A stretch of 64,000 bases of DNA. Source: Cladorhizidae sp. MBARI D1340-BT2 (Eukaryota; Porifera; Demospongiae; Poecilosclerida; Cladorhizidae). The stretch covers positions 1,116,001 to 1,180,000 of the forward strand of contig JAQNBH010000020.1 of assembly GCA_028752905.1 (NCBI GenBank). The letters are read 5' to 3'. The translations under genes and the position numbers were made by a program. Positions 37,212 through 49,912 of the stretch are shown piece after piece; position 1 is the first letter of the stretch; each line of letters starts with the position of its first letter. Below the pieces are notes generated by a model. That model was not told the DNA's origin and did no database searches. It worked only from the letters and a program-made list of their open reading frames with translations.

Positions 37212-38117
37212 ATGTGTTCTCTATCTTGATATTTGCCCTAATTTGGTCTATATGTTTCTCATTTCCCCCCCAAAAATCTTGTTATTTTGCCGTAAAGCTC
37301 ATAACTTTTCTACACTTTACCCCAAAAAGAAAATTTTTATATCACCGGATAGCCCTTCTAATTATCTGTCTTTTGTACGTGCCAAAATTTTGTGTACTCT
37401 AAGTATTAGCACGTTATGGTGATTTGAAGTGGTAAGGTTTGCGATCTTTCCTGGCGTTTTCCAGTTGCCAAAGCGGTGGCCTGCCAGTGAAAAACCACTA
37501 CATTTATTGATAATCTGTTGACATGTTGCAGATAAGGACCTTCTCTATCAGTTGACAAAATCTGGCACTTTGGTCTTGTTAATTAGGGCAGTTATGAATT
37601 GTAATCTTACTTGATGCTAAACATGTTAGCTTCGTAGATTATCCACACCACTGAATAGACTTGATGTATAGCTATTAAGATAGGACTCTCTAAGTGCTCT
37701 CTCTTGATACCAAACATCCATATATTCTGCACACTTCACTGTAATGGACTTGCAAGATAGGTATCTCTCAGTGTTCTCTATCTTGAGCTAAACATGTTAG
37801 CTTCATAGATTCTCCACACTTCACTGAATAGAGTTGATATATAGCTCTAAAGGTAGGCCTCTCTCTGTTCTCTCTCTTGATACCAAACATCCGTATATTC
37901 TGCATACATAGAATCACAAGATAGGTTTCTCTATGTGTTCTCTATCTTGATGCTAAACAGGTTAGCTTCATAGATTCTCCACACTTCACTGTATAAACTT
38001 GATATATAGCTATTAAGATAGGTCTCTCCCTGTGCTCTCTGTTGATATCAAACATCCATAATATTCTGCACAATTCACTGTAATGGACTTGATATGATTC
38101 GAATGATAGGTTTCATT
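37212..38117 (+). repeat. Satellite unit 42, type B, 906 bp
   Basis: Position of unit 39 in the trimer but with CCAAAATTTTG and AGCACGTTATGG like unit 41, so its first half resembles its left neighbour. Confidence 0.96.
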
Positions 38118-39026
38118 ATGTGTTCTCTATCTTGATATTTGCCCTAATTTGGTCTATAATATGTTTCTCATTTTCCCCCCAAAAATCTTGCTTTTTTGCC
38201 GTAAAGCTCATAACTTTTCTACACTTTATCCAAAAAAGATAATTTTTATATCACCGAATAGCCCTTCTAATTATCTGTCTTTTGTACGTGCCAATATTTT
38301 GTGTACTCTAAGTATTAGCAAGTTATGGTGATTTGAAGTGGTAAGGTTTGCGATCTTTCCTGGCGTTTTCCAGTTGCCAAAGCGGTGGCCTGCCAGTGAA
38401 AAACCACTACATTTATTGATAATCTGTTGACATGTTGCAGATAAGGACCTTCTCTATCAGTTGACAAAATCTGGCACTTTGGTCTTGTTAATTAGGGCAG
38501 TTATGAATTGTAATCTTACTTGATGCTAAACATGTTAGCTTCGTAGATTATCCACACCACTGAATAGACTTGATGTATAGCTATTAAGATAGGACTCTCT
38601 AAGTGCTCTCTCTTGATACCAAACATCCATATATTCTGCACACTTCACTGTAATGGACTTGCAAGATAGGTATCTCTCAGTGTTCTCTATCTTGAGCTAA
38701 ACATGTTAGCTTCATAGATTCTCCACACTTCACTGAATAGAGTTGATATATAGCTCTAAAGGTAGGCCTCTCTCTGTTCTCTCTCTTGATACCAAACATC
38801 CGTATATTCTGCATACATAGAATCACAAGATAGGTTTCTCTATGTGTTATCTATCTTGATGCTAAACAGGTTAGCTTCATAGATTCTCCACACTTCACTG
38901 TATAAACTTGATATATAGCTATTAAGATAGGTCTCTCCCTGTGCTCTCTGTTGATATCAAACATCCATAATATTCTGCACACTTCACTGTAATGGACTTG
39001 ATATGATTCGAATGATAGGTTTCATT
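38118..39026 (+). repeat. Satellite unit 43, type A, 909 bp
   Basis: Tract T4C6A5. S2 has GCTCTAAAGG and ends TGTTATCTATC. Confidence 0.96.
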
Positions 39027-39937
39027 ATGTGTTCTCTATCTTGATATTTGCCCTAATTTGGTCTATATGTTTCTCATTTTCCCCCCAAAAATCTTGTTAT
39101 TTTGCCGTAAAGCTCATAACTTTTCTACACTTTACCCCAAAAAGAAAATTTTTATATCACCGGATAGCCCTTCTAATTATCTGTCTTTTGTACGTGCCAA
39201 AATGTTTAGTACTCTAAGTATTAGCAAGTTATGATGATTTGAAGTGGTAAGGTTTGCGATCTTTCCTGGCGTTTTCCAGTTGCCAAAGCGGTGGCCTGCC
39301 AGTGAAAAACCACTACATTTATTGATAATCTGTTGACATGTTGCAGATAAGGGCCTTCTCTATCAGTTGACAAAATCTGGGACTTTGGTCTTGTTAATTA
39401 GGGTAGTTATGAATTGTACTACTCTTACTTGATGCTAAACATGTTAGCTTCGTAGATTATCCACACTTCACTGAATAGACTTGATGTATAGCTATTAAGA
39501 TAGGACTCTCTAAGTGCTCTCTCTTGATACCAAACATCCATATATTCTGCACACTTCACTGTAATGGACTTGCAAGATAGGTATCTCTCAGTGTTCTCTA
39601 TCTTGAGCTAAACATGTTAGCTTCATAGATTCTCCACACTTCACTGAATAGACTTGATATATAGCTCTAAAGGTAGGCCTCTCTCTGTTCTCTCTCTTGA
39701 TACCAAACGTCCGTATATTCTGCATACATAGAATCACAAGATAGGTTTCTCTATGTGTTCTCTATCTTGATGCTAAACAGGTTAGCTTCATAGATTCTCC
39801 ACACTTCACTGTATAAACTTGATATATAGCTATTAAGATAGGTCTCTCCCTGTGCTCTCTGTTGATATCAAACATCCATAATATTCTGCACACTTCACTG
39901 TAATGGACTTGATATGATTCGAATGATAGGTTTCATT
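39027..39937 (+). repeat. Satellite unit 44, type C, 911 bp
   Basis: CTATATG, T4C6A5, CTTGTTATTTTG, AAAATGTTTAGTAC, AAGGGCC, CTGGGAC, TGTACTACTC, and C-form S1 and S2. Private GGGTAGTTATG in the core. A C unit isolated about 14.5 kb from the C/D domain. Confidence 0.96.
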
Positions 39938-40843
39938 ATGTGTTCTCTATCTTGATATTTGCCCTAATTTGGTCTATATGTTTCTCATTTCCCCCCAAAA
40001 AATCTTGTTATTTTGCCGTAAAGCTCATAACTTTTCTACACTTTACCCCAAAAAGAAAATTTTTATATCACCGGATAGCCCTTCTAATTATCTGTCTTTT
40101 GTACGTGCCAATATTTTGTGTACTCTAAGTATTAGCAAGTTATGGTGATTTGAAGTGGTAAGGTTTGCGATCTTTCCTGGCGTTTTCCAGTTGCCAAAGC
40201 GGTGGCCTGCCAGTGAAAAACCACTACATTTATTGATAATCTGTTGACATGTTGCAGATAAGGACCTTCTCTATCAGTTGACAAAATCTGGCACTTTGGT
40301 CTTGTTAATTAGGGCAGTTATGAATTGTAATCTTACTTGATGCTAAACATGTTAGCTTCGTAGATTATCCACACCACTGAATAGACTTGATGTATAGCTA
40401 TTAAGATAGGACTCTCTAAGTGCTCTCTCTTGATACCAAACATCCATATATTCTGCACACTTCACTGTAATGGACTTGCAAGATAGGTATCTCTCAGTGT
40501 TCTCTATCTTGAGCTAAACATGTTAGCTTCATAGATTCTCCACACTTCACTGAATAGACTTGATATATAGCTCTAAAGGTAGGCCTCTCTCTGTTCTCTC
40601 TCTTGATACCAAACGTCCGTATATTCTGCATACATAGAATCACAAGATAGGTTTCTCTATGTGTTCTCTATCTTGATGCTAAACAGGTTAGCTTCATAGA
40701 TTCTCCACACTTCACTGTATAAACTTGATATATAGCTATTAAGATAGGTCTCTCCCTGTGCTCTCTGTTGATATCAAACATCCATAATATTCTGCACACT
40801 TCACTGTAATGGACTTGATATGATTCGAATGATAGGTTTCATT
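39938..40843 (+). repeat. Satellite unit 45, B with C-form S2, 906 bp
   Basis: B head (T3C6A6, CACCGGATAG, CCAATATTTTG) with B-form S1, but S2 carries GACTTGATA and CAAACGTCCG, the C form. Confidence 0.95.
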
Positions 40844-41749
40844 ATGTGTTCTCTATCTTGATATTTGCCCTAATTTGGTCTATATGTTTCTCATTTCCCC
40901 CCCAAAAATCTTGTTATTTTGCCGTAAAGCTCATAACTTTTCTACACTTTACCCCCAAAAGAAAATTTTTATATCACCGGATAGCCCTTCTAATTATCTG
41001 TCTTTTGTACGTGCCAATATTTTGTGTACTCTAAGTATTAGCAAGTTATGGTGATTTGAAGTGGTAAGGTTTGCGATCTTTCCTGGCGTTTTCCAGTTGC
41101 CAAAGCGGTGGCCTGCCAGTGAAAAACCACTACATTTATTGATAATCTGTTGACATGTTGCAGATAAGGACCTTCTCTATCAGTTGACAAAATCTGGCAC
41201 TTTGGTCTTGTTAATTAGGGCAGTTATGAATTGTAATCTTACTTGATGCTAAACATGTTAGCTTCGTAGATTATCCACACCACTGAATAGACTTGATGTA
41301 TAGCTATTAAGATAGGACTCTCTAAGTGCTCTCTCTTGATACCAAACATCCATATATTCTGCACACTTCACTGTAATGGACTTGCAAGATAGGTATCTCT
41401 CAGTGTTCTCTATCTTGAGCTAAACATGTTAGCTTCATAGATTCTCCACACTTCACTGAATAGACTTGATATATAGCTCTAAAGGTAGGCCTCTCTCTGT
41501 TCTCTCTCTTGATACCAAACGTCCGTATATTCTGCATACATAGAATCACAAGATAGGTTTCTCTATGTGTTCTCTATCTTGATGCTAAACAGGTTAGCTT
41601 CATAGATTCTCCACACTTCACTGTATAAACTTGATATATAGCTATTAAGATAGGTCTCTCCCTGTGCTCTCTGTTGATATCAAACATCCATAATATTCTG
41701 CACACTTCACTGTAATGGACTTGATATGATTCGAATGATAGGTTTCATT
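40844..41749 (+). repeat. Satellite unit 46, B with C-form S2, 906 bp
   Basis: B head with TTACCCCCAAAAGAAAA, a change found only in units 46, 47, 48, 52 and 55. S2 is C form. Confidence 0.95.
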
Positions 41750-42655
41750 ATGTGTTCTCTATCTTGATATTTGCCCTAATTTGGTCTATATGTTTCTCAT
41801 TTCCCCCCCAAAAATCTTGTTATTTTGCCGTAAAGCTCATAACTTTTCTACACTTTACCCCCAAAAGAAAATTTTTATATCACCGGATAGCCCTTCTAAT
41901 TATCTGTCTTTTGTACGTGCCAATATTTTGTGTACTCTAAGTATTAGCAAGTTATGGTGATTTGAAGTGGTAAGGTTTGCGATCTTTCCTGGCGTTTTCC
42001 AGTTGCCAAAGCGGTGGCCTGCCAGTGAAAAACCACTACATTTATTGATAATCTGTTGACATGTTGCAGATAAGGACCTTCTCTATCAGTTGACAAAATC
42101 TGGCACTTTGGTCTTGTTAATTAGGGCAGTTATGAATTGTAATCTTACTTGATGCTAAACATGTTAGCTTCGTAGATTATCCACACCACTGAATAGACTT
42201 GATGTATAGCTATTAAGATAGGACTCTCTAAGTGCTCTCTCTTGATACCAAACATCCATATATTCTGCACACTTCACTGTAATGGACTTGCAAGATAGGT
42301 ATCTCTCAGTGTTCTCTATCTTGAGCTAAACATGTTAGCTTCATAGATTCTCCACACTTCACTGAATAGAGTTGATATATAGCTCTAAAGGTAGGCCTCT
42401 CTCTGTTCTCTCTCTTGATACCAAACATCCGTATATTCTGCATACATAGAATCACAAGATAGGTTTCTCTATGTGTTCTCTATCTTGATGCTAAACAGGT
42501 TAGCTTCATAGATTCTCCACACTTCACTGTATAAACTTGATATATAGCTATTAAGATAGGTCTCTCCCTGTGCTCTCTGTTGATATCAAACATCCATAAT
42601 ATTCTGCACACTTCACTGTAATGGACTTGATATGATTCGAATGATAGGTTTCATT
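41750..42655 (+). repeat. Satellite unit 47, type B, 906 bp
   Basis: TTACCCCCAAAAGAAAA. S2 back to the A/B form (GAGTTGATA, CATCCG). S3 has CACACTTC. Confidence 0.96.
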
Positions 42656-43561
42656 ATGTGTTCTCTATCTTGATATTTGCCCTAATTTGGTCTATATGTT
42701 TCTCATTTCCCCCCCAAAAATCTTGTTATTTTGCCGTAAAGCTCATAACTTTTCTACACTTTACCCCCAAAAGAAAATTTTTATATCACCGGATAGCCCT
42801 TCTAATTATCTGTCTTTTGTACGTGCCAATATTTTGTGTACTCTAAGTATTAGCAAGTTATGGTGATTTGAAGTGGTAAGGTTTGCGATCTTTCCTGGCG
42901 TTTTCCAGTTGCCAAAGCGGTGGCCTGCCAGTGAAAAACCACTACATTTATTGATAATCTGTTGACATGTTGCAGATAAGGACCTTCTCTATCAGTTGAC
43001 AAAATCTGGCACTTTGGTCTTGTTAATTAGGGCAGTTATGAATTGTAATCTTACTTGATGCTAAACATGTTAGCTTCGTAGATTATCCACACCACTGAAT
43101 AGACTTGATGTATAGCTATTAAGATAGGACTCTCTAAGTGCTCTCTCTTGATACCAAACATCCATATATTCTGCACACTTCACTGTAATGGACTTGCAAG
43201 ATAGGTATCTCTCAGTGTTCTCTATCTTGAGCTAAACATGTTAGCTTCATAGATTCTCCACACTTCACTGAATAGAGTTGATATATAGCTCTAAAGGTAG
43301 GCCTCTCTCTGTTCTCTCTCTTGATACCAAACATCCGTATATTCTGCATACATAGAATCACAAGATAGGTTTCTCTATGTGTTCTCTATCTTGATGCTAA
43401 ACAGGTTAGCTTCATAGATTCTCCACACTTCACTGTATAAACTTGATATATAGCTATTAAGATAGGTCTCTCCCTGTGCTCTCTGTTGATATCAAACATC
43501 CATAATATTCTGCACAATTCACTGTAATGGACTTGATATGATTCGAATGATAGGTTTCATT
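42656..43561 (+). repeat. Satellite unit 48, type B, 906 bp
   Basis: TTACCCCCAAAAGAAAA. S3 has CACAATTC and an A unit follows. Confidence 0.96.
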
Positions 43562-44470
43562 ATGTGTTCTCTATCTTGATATTTGCCCTAATTTGGTCTA
43601 TAATATGTTTCTCATTTTTCCCCCAAAAATCTTGCTTTTTTGCCGTAAAGCTCATAACTTTTCTACACTTTATCCAAAAAAGATAATTTTTATATCACCG
43701 AATAGCCCTTCTAATTATCTGTCTTTTGTACGTGCCAATATTTTGTGTACTCTAAGTATTAGCAAGTTATGGTGATTTGAAGTGGTAAGGTTTGCGATCT
43801 TTCCTGGCGTTTTCCAGTTGCCAAAGCGGTGGCCTGCCAGTGAAAAACCACTACATTTATTGATAATCTGTTGACATGTTGCAGATAAGGACCTTCTCTA
43901 TCAGTTGACAAAATCTGGCACTTTGGTCTTGTTAATTAGGGCAGTTATGAATTGTAATCTTACTTGATGCTAAACATGTTAGCTTCGTAGATTATCCACA
44001 CCACTGAATAGACTTGATGTATAGCTATTAAGATAGGACTCTCTAAGTGCTCTCTCTTGATACCAAACATCCATATATTCTGCACACTTCACTGTAATGG
44101 ACTTGCAAGATAGGTATCTCTCAGTGTTCTCTATCTTGAGCTAAACATGTTAGCTTCATAGATTCTCCACACTTCACTGAATAGAGTTGATATATAGCTC
44201 TTAAGGTAGGCCTCTCTCTGTTCTCTCTCTTGATACCAAACATCCGTATATTCTGCATACATAGAATCACAAGATAGGTTTCTCTATGTGTTATCTATCT
44301 TGATGCTAAACAGGTTAGCTTCATAGATTCTCCACACTTCACTGTATAAACTTGATATATAGCTATTAAGATAGGTCTCTCCCTGTGCTCTCTGTTGATA
44401 TCAAACATCCATAATATTCTGCACAATTCACTGTAATGGACTTGATATGATTCGAATGATAGGTTTCATT
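43562..44470 (+). repeat. Satellite unit 49, type A, 909 bp
   Basis: T5C5A5, GCTCTTAAGG. S2 ends TGTTATCTATC yet S3 has CACAATTC, a recombinant pairing seen only here and in unit 56. Confidence 0.96.
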
Positions 44471-45379
44471 ATGTGTTCTCTATCTTGATATTTGCCCTAA
44501 TTTGGTCTATAATATGTTTCTCATTTTTCCCCCAAAAATCTTGCTTTTTTGCCGTAAAGCTCATAACTTTTCTACACTTTATCCAAAAAAGATAATTTTT
44601 ATATCACCGAATAGCCCTTCTAATTATCTGTCTTTTGTACGTGCCAATATTTTGTGTACTCTAAGTATTAGCAAGTTATGGTGATTTGAAGTGGTAAGGT
44701 TTGCGATCTTTCCTGGCGTTTTCCAGTTGCCAAAGCGGTGGCCTGCCAGTGAAAAACCACTACATTTATTGATAATCTGTTGACATGTTGCAGATAAGGA
44801 CCTTCTCTATCAGTTGACAAAATCTGGCACTTTGGTCTTGTTAATTAGGGCAGTTATGAATTGTAATCTTACTTGATGCTAAACATGTTAGCTTCGTAGA
44901 TTATCCACACCACTGAATAGACTTGATGTATAGCTATTAAGATAGGACTCTCTAAGTGCTCTCTCTTGATACCAAACATCCATATATTCTGCACACTTCA
45001 CTGTAATGGACTTGCAAGATAGGTATCTCTCAGTGTTCTCTATCTTGAGCTAAACATGTTAGCTTCATAGATTCTCCACACTTCACTGAATAGAGTTGAT
45101 ATATAGCTCTTAAGGTAGGCCTCTCTCTGTTCTCTCTCTTGATACCAAACATCCGTATATTCTGCATACATAGAATCACAAGATAGGTTTCTCTATGTGT
45201 TATCTATCTTGATGCTAAACAGGTTAGCTTCATAGATTCTCCACACTTCACTGTATAAACTTGATATATAGCTATTAAGATAGGTCTCTCCCTGTGCTCT
45301 CTGTTGATATCAAACATCCATAATATTCTGCACACTTCACTGTAATGGACTTGATATGATTCGAATGATAGGTTTCATT
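44471..45379 (+). repeat. Satellite unit 50, type A, 909 bp
   Basis: T5C5A5, GCTCTTAAGG, TGTTATCTATC with CACACTTC. Matches unit 57. Confidence 0.96.
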
Positions 45380-46285
45380 ATGTGTTCTCTATCTTGATAT
45401 TTGCCCTAATTTGGTCTATATGTTTCTCATTTCCCCCCCAAAAATCTTGTTATTTTGCCGTAAAGCTCATAACTTTTCTACACTTTATCCAAAAAAGATA
45501 ATTTTTATATCACCGAATAGCCCTTCTAATTATCTGTCTTTTGTACGTGCCAATATTTTGTGTACTCTAAGTATTAGCAAGTTATGGTGATTTGAAGTGG
45601 TAAGGTTTGCGATCTTTCCTGGCGTTTTCCAGTTGCCAAAGCGGTGGCCTGCCAGTGAAAAACCACTACATTTATTGATAATCTGTTGACATGTTGCAGA
45701 TAAGGACCTTCTCTATCAGTTGACAAAATCTGGCACTTTGGTCTTGTTAATTAGGGCAGTTATGAATTGTAATCTTACTTGATGCTAAACATGTTAGCTT
45801 CGTAGATTATCCACACCACTGAATAGACTTGATGTATAGCTATTAAGATAGGACTCTCTAAGTGCTCTCTCTTGATACCAAACATCCATATATTCTGCAC
45901 ACTTCACTGTAATGGACTTGCAAGATAGGTATCTCTCAGTGTTCTCTATCTTGAGCTAAACATGTTAGCTTCATAGATTCTCCACACTTCACTGAATAGA
46001 CTTGATATATAGCTCTAAAGGTAGGCCTCTCTCTGTTCTCTCTCTTGATACCAAACGTCCGTATATTCTGCATACATAGAATCACAAGATAGGTTTCTCT
46101 ATGTGTTCTCTATCTTGATGCTAAACAGGTTAGCTTCATAGATTCTCCACACTTCACTGTATAAACTTGATATATAGCTATTAAGATAGGTCTCTCCCTG
46201 TGCTCTCTGTTGATATCAAACATCCATAATATTCTGCACACTTCACTGTAATGGACTTGATATGATTCGAATGATAGGTTTCATT
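45380..46285 (+). repeat. Satellite unit 51, B head, A middle, C-form S2, 906 bp
   Basis: T3C7A5 and CTTGTTATTTTG, then A-like TTATCCAAAAAAGAT and CACCGAATAG, then C-form S2. A three-way mosaic, repeated exactly as unit 54. Confidence 0.95.
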
Positions 46286-47191
46286 ATGTGTTCTCTATCT
46301 TGATATTTGCCCTAATTTGGTCTATATGTTTCTCATTTCCCCCCCAAAAATCTTGTTATTTTGCCGTAAAGCTCATAACTTTTCTACACTTTACCCCCAA
46401 AAGAAAATTTTTATATCACCGGATAGCCCTTCTAATTATCTGTCTTTTGTACGTGCCAATATTTTGTGTACTCTAAGTATTAGCAAGTTATGGTGATTTG
46501 AAGTGGTAAGGTTTGCGATCTTTCCTGGCGTTTTCCAGTTGCCAAAGCGGTGGCCTGCCAGTGAAAAACCACTACATTTATTGATAATCTGTTGACATGT
46601 TGCAGATAAGGACCTTCTCTATCAGTTGACAAAATCTGGCACTTTGGTCTTGTTAATTAGGGCAGTTATGAATTGTAATCTTACTTGATGCTAAACATGT
46701 TAGCTTCGTAGATTATCCACACCACTGAATAGACTTGATGTATAGCTATTAAGATAGGACTCTCTAAGTGCTCTCTCTTGATACCAAACATCCATATATT
46801 CTGCACACTTCACTGTAATGGACTTGCAAGATAGGTATCTCTCAGTGTTCTCTATCTTGAGCTAAACATGTTAGCTTCATAGATTCTCCACACTTCACTG
46901 AATAGAGTTGATATATAGCTCTAAAGGTAGGCCTCTCTCTGTTCTCTCTCTTGATACCAAACATCCGTATATTCTGCATACATAGAATCACAAGATAGGT
47001 TTCTCTATGTGTTCTCTATCTTGATGCTAAACAGGTTAGCTTCATAGATTCTCCACACTTCACTGTATAAACTTGATATATAGCTATTAAGATAGGTCTC
47101 TCCCTGTGCTCTCTGTTGATATCAAACATCCATAATATTCTGCACAATTCACTGTAATGGACTTGATATGATTCGAATGATAGGTTTCATT
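46286..47191 (+). repeat. Satellite unit 52, type B, 906 bp
   Basis: TTACCCCCAAAAGAAAA, CACCGGATAG, A/B-form S2. S3 has CACAATTC. Confidence 0.96.
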
Positions 47192-48100
47192 ATGTGTTCT
47201 CTATCTTGATATTTGCCCTAATTTGGTCTATAATATGTTTCTCATTTTTCCCCCAAAAATCTTGCTTTTTTGCCGTAAAGCTCATAACTTTTCTACACTT
47301 TATCCAAAAAAGATAATTTTTATATCACCGAATAGCCCTTCTAATTATCTGTCTTTTGTACGTGCCAATATTTTGTGTACTCTAAGTATTAGCAAGTTAT
47401 GGTGATTTGAAGTGGTAAGGTTTGCGATCTTTCCTGGCGTTTTCCAGTTGCCAAAGCGGTGGCCTGCCAGTGAAAAACCACTACATTTATTGATAATCTG
47501 TTGACATGTTGCAGATAAGGACCTTCTCTATCAGTTGACAAAATCTGGCACTTTGGTCTTGTTAATTAGGGCAGTTATGAATTGTAATCTTACTTGATGC
47601 TAAACATGTTAGCTTCGTAGATTATCCACACCACTGAATAGACTTGATGTATAGCTATTAAGATAGGACTCTCTAAGTGCTCTCTCTTGATACCAAACAT
47701 CCATATATTCTGCACACTTCACTGTAATGGACTTGCAAGATAGGTATCTCTCAGTGTTCTCTATCTTGAGCTAAACATGTTAGCTTCATAGATTCTCCAC
47801 ACTTCACTGAATAGAGTTGATATATAGCTCTTAAGGTAGGCCTCTCTCTGTTCTCTCTCTTGATACCAAACATCCGTATATTCTGCATACATAGAATCAC
47901 AAGATAGGTTTCTCTATGTGTTATCTATCTTGATGCTAAACAGGTTAGCTTCATAGATTCTCCACACTTCACTGTATAAACTTGATATATAGCTATTAAG
48001 ATAGGTCTCTCCCTGTGCTCTCTGTTGATATCAAACATCCATAATATTCTGCACACTTCACTGTAATGGACTTGATATGATTCGAATGATAGGTTTCATT
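47192..48100 (+). repeat. Satellite unit 53, type A, 909 bp
   Basis: T5C5A5, GCTCTTAAGG, TGTTATCTATC with CACACTTC. Confidence 0.96.
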
Positions 48101-49006
48101 ATGTGTTCTCTATCTTGATATTTGCCCTAATTTGGTCTATATGTTTCTCATTTCCCCCCCAAAAATCTTGTTATTTTGCCGTAAAGCTCATAACTTTTCT
48201 ACACTTTATCCAAAAAAGATAATTTTTATATCACCGAATAGCCCTTCTAATTATCTGTCTTTTGTACGTGCCAATATTTTGTGTACTCTAAGTATTAGCA
48301 AGTTATGGTGATTTGAAGTGGTAAGGTTTGCGATCTTTCCTGGCGTTTTCCAGTTGCCAAAGCGGTGGCCTGCCAGTGAAAAACCACTACATTTATTGAT
48401 AATCTGTTGACATGTTGCAGATAAGGACCTTCTCTATCAGTTGACAAAATCTGGCACTTTGGTCTTGTTAATTAGGGCAGTTATGAATTGTAATCTTACT
48501 TGATGCTAAACATGTTAGCTTCGTAGATTATCCACACCACTGAATAGACTTGATGTATAGCTATTAAGATAGGACTCTCTAAGTGCTCTCTCTTGATACC
48601 AAACATCCATATATTCTGCACACTTCACTGTAATGGACTTGCAAGATAGGTATCTCTCAGTGTTCTCTATCTTGAGCTAAACATGTTAGCTTCATAGATT
48701 CTCCACACTTCACTGAATAGACTTGATATATAGCTCTAAAGGTAGGCCTCTCTCTGTTCTCTCTCTTGATACCAAACGTCCGTATATTCTGCATACATAG
48801 AATCACAAGATAGGTTTCTCTATGTGTTCTCTATCTTGATGCTAAACAGGTTAGCTTCATAGATTCTCCACACTTCACTGTATAAACTTGATATATAGCT
48901 ATTAAGATAGGTCTCTCCCTGTGCTCTCTGTTGATATCAAACATCCATAATATTCTGCACACTTCACTGTAATGGACTTGATATGATTCGAATGATAGGT
49001 TTCATT
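48101..49006 (+). repeat. Satellite unit 54, mosaic as unit 51, 906 bp
   Basis: Same B/A/C-form combination as unit 51, 2721 bp downstream. Confidence 0.95.
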
Positions 49007-49912
49007 ATGTGTTCTCTATCTTGATATTTGCCCTAATTTGGTCTATATGTTTCTCATTTCCCCCCCAAAAATCTTGTTATTTTGCCGTAAAGCTCATAAC
49101 TTTTCTACACTTTACCCCCAAAAGAAAATTTTTATATCACCGGATAGCCCTTCTAATTATCTGTCTTTTGTACGTGCCAATATTTTGTGTACTCTAAGTA
49201 TTAGCAAGTTATGGTGATTTGAAGTGGTAAGGTTTGCGATCTTTCCTGGCGTTTTCCAGTTGCCAAAGCGGTGGCCTGCCAGTGAAAAACCACTACATTT
49301 ATTGATAATCTGTTGACATGTTGCAGATAAGGACCTTCTCTATCAGTTGACAAAATCTGGCACTTTGGTCTTGTTAATTAGGGCAGTTATGAATTGTAAT
49401 CTTACTTGATGCTAAACATGTTAGCTTCGTAGATTATCCACACCACTGAATAGACTTGATGTATAGCTATTAAGATAGGACTCTCTAAGTGCTCTCTCTT
49501 GATACCAAACATCCATATATTCTGCACACTTCACTGTAATGGACTTGCAAGATAGGTATCTCTCAGTGTTCTCTATCTTGAGCTAAACATGTTAGCTTCA
49601 TAGATTCTCCACACTTCACTGAATAGAGTTGATATATAGCTCTAAAGGTAGGCCTCTCTCTGTTCTCTCTCTTGATACCAAACATCCGTATATTCTGCAT
49701 ACATAGAATCACAAGATAGGTTTCTCTATGTGTTCTCTATCTTGATGCTAAACAGGTTAGCTTCATAGATTCTCCACACTTCACTGTATAAACTTGATAT
49801 ATAGCTATTAAGATAGGTCTCTCCCTGTGCTCTCTGTTGATATCAAACATCCATAATATTCTGCACAATTCACTGTAATGGACTTGATATGATTCGAATG
49901 ATAGGTTTCATT
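49007..49912 (+). repeat. Satellite unit 55, type B, 906 bp
   Basis: Matches unit 52 (TTACCCCCAAAAGAAAA), 2721 bp downstream. Confidence 0.96.

Larger units (their letters stand above)
32676..38117 (+). repeat. Higher-order trimer A-B-B, 2721 bp, two copies
   Basis: Units 37-39 and 40-42 share GCTCTTAAGG in the first two members and AGCACGTTATGG in the second. The third members differ in their first half: unit 42 carries AGCACG and CCAAAATT, unit 39 AGCAAG and CCAATATT. So either the copies diverged by conversion or the crossover lay inside a unit. Confidence 0.82.
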
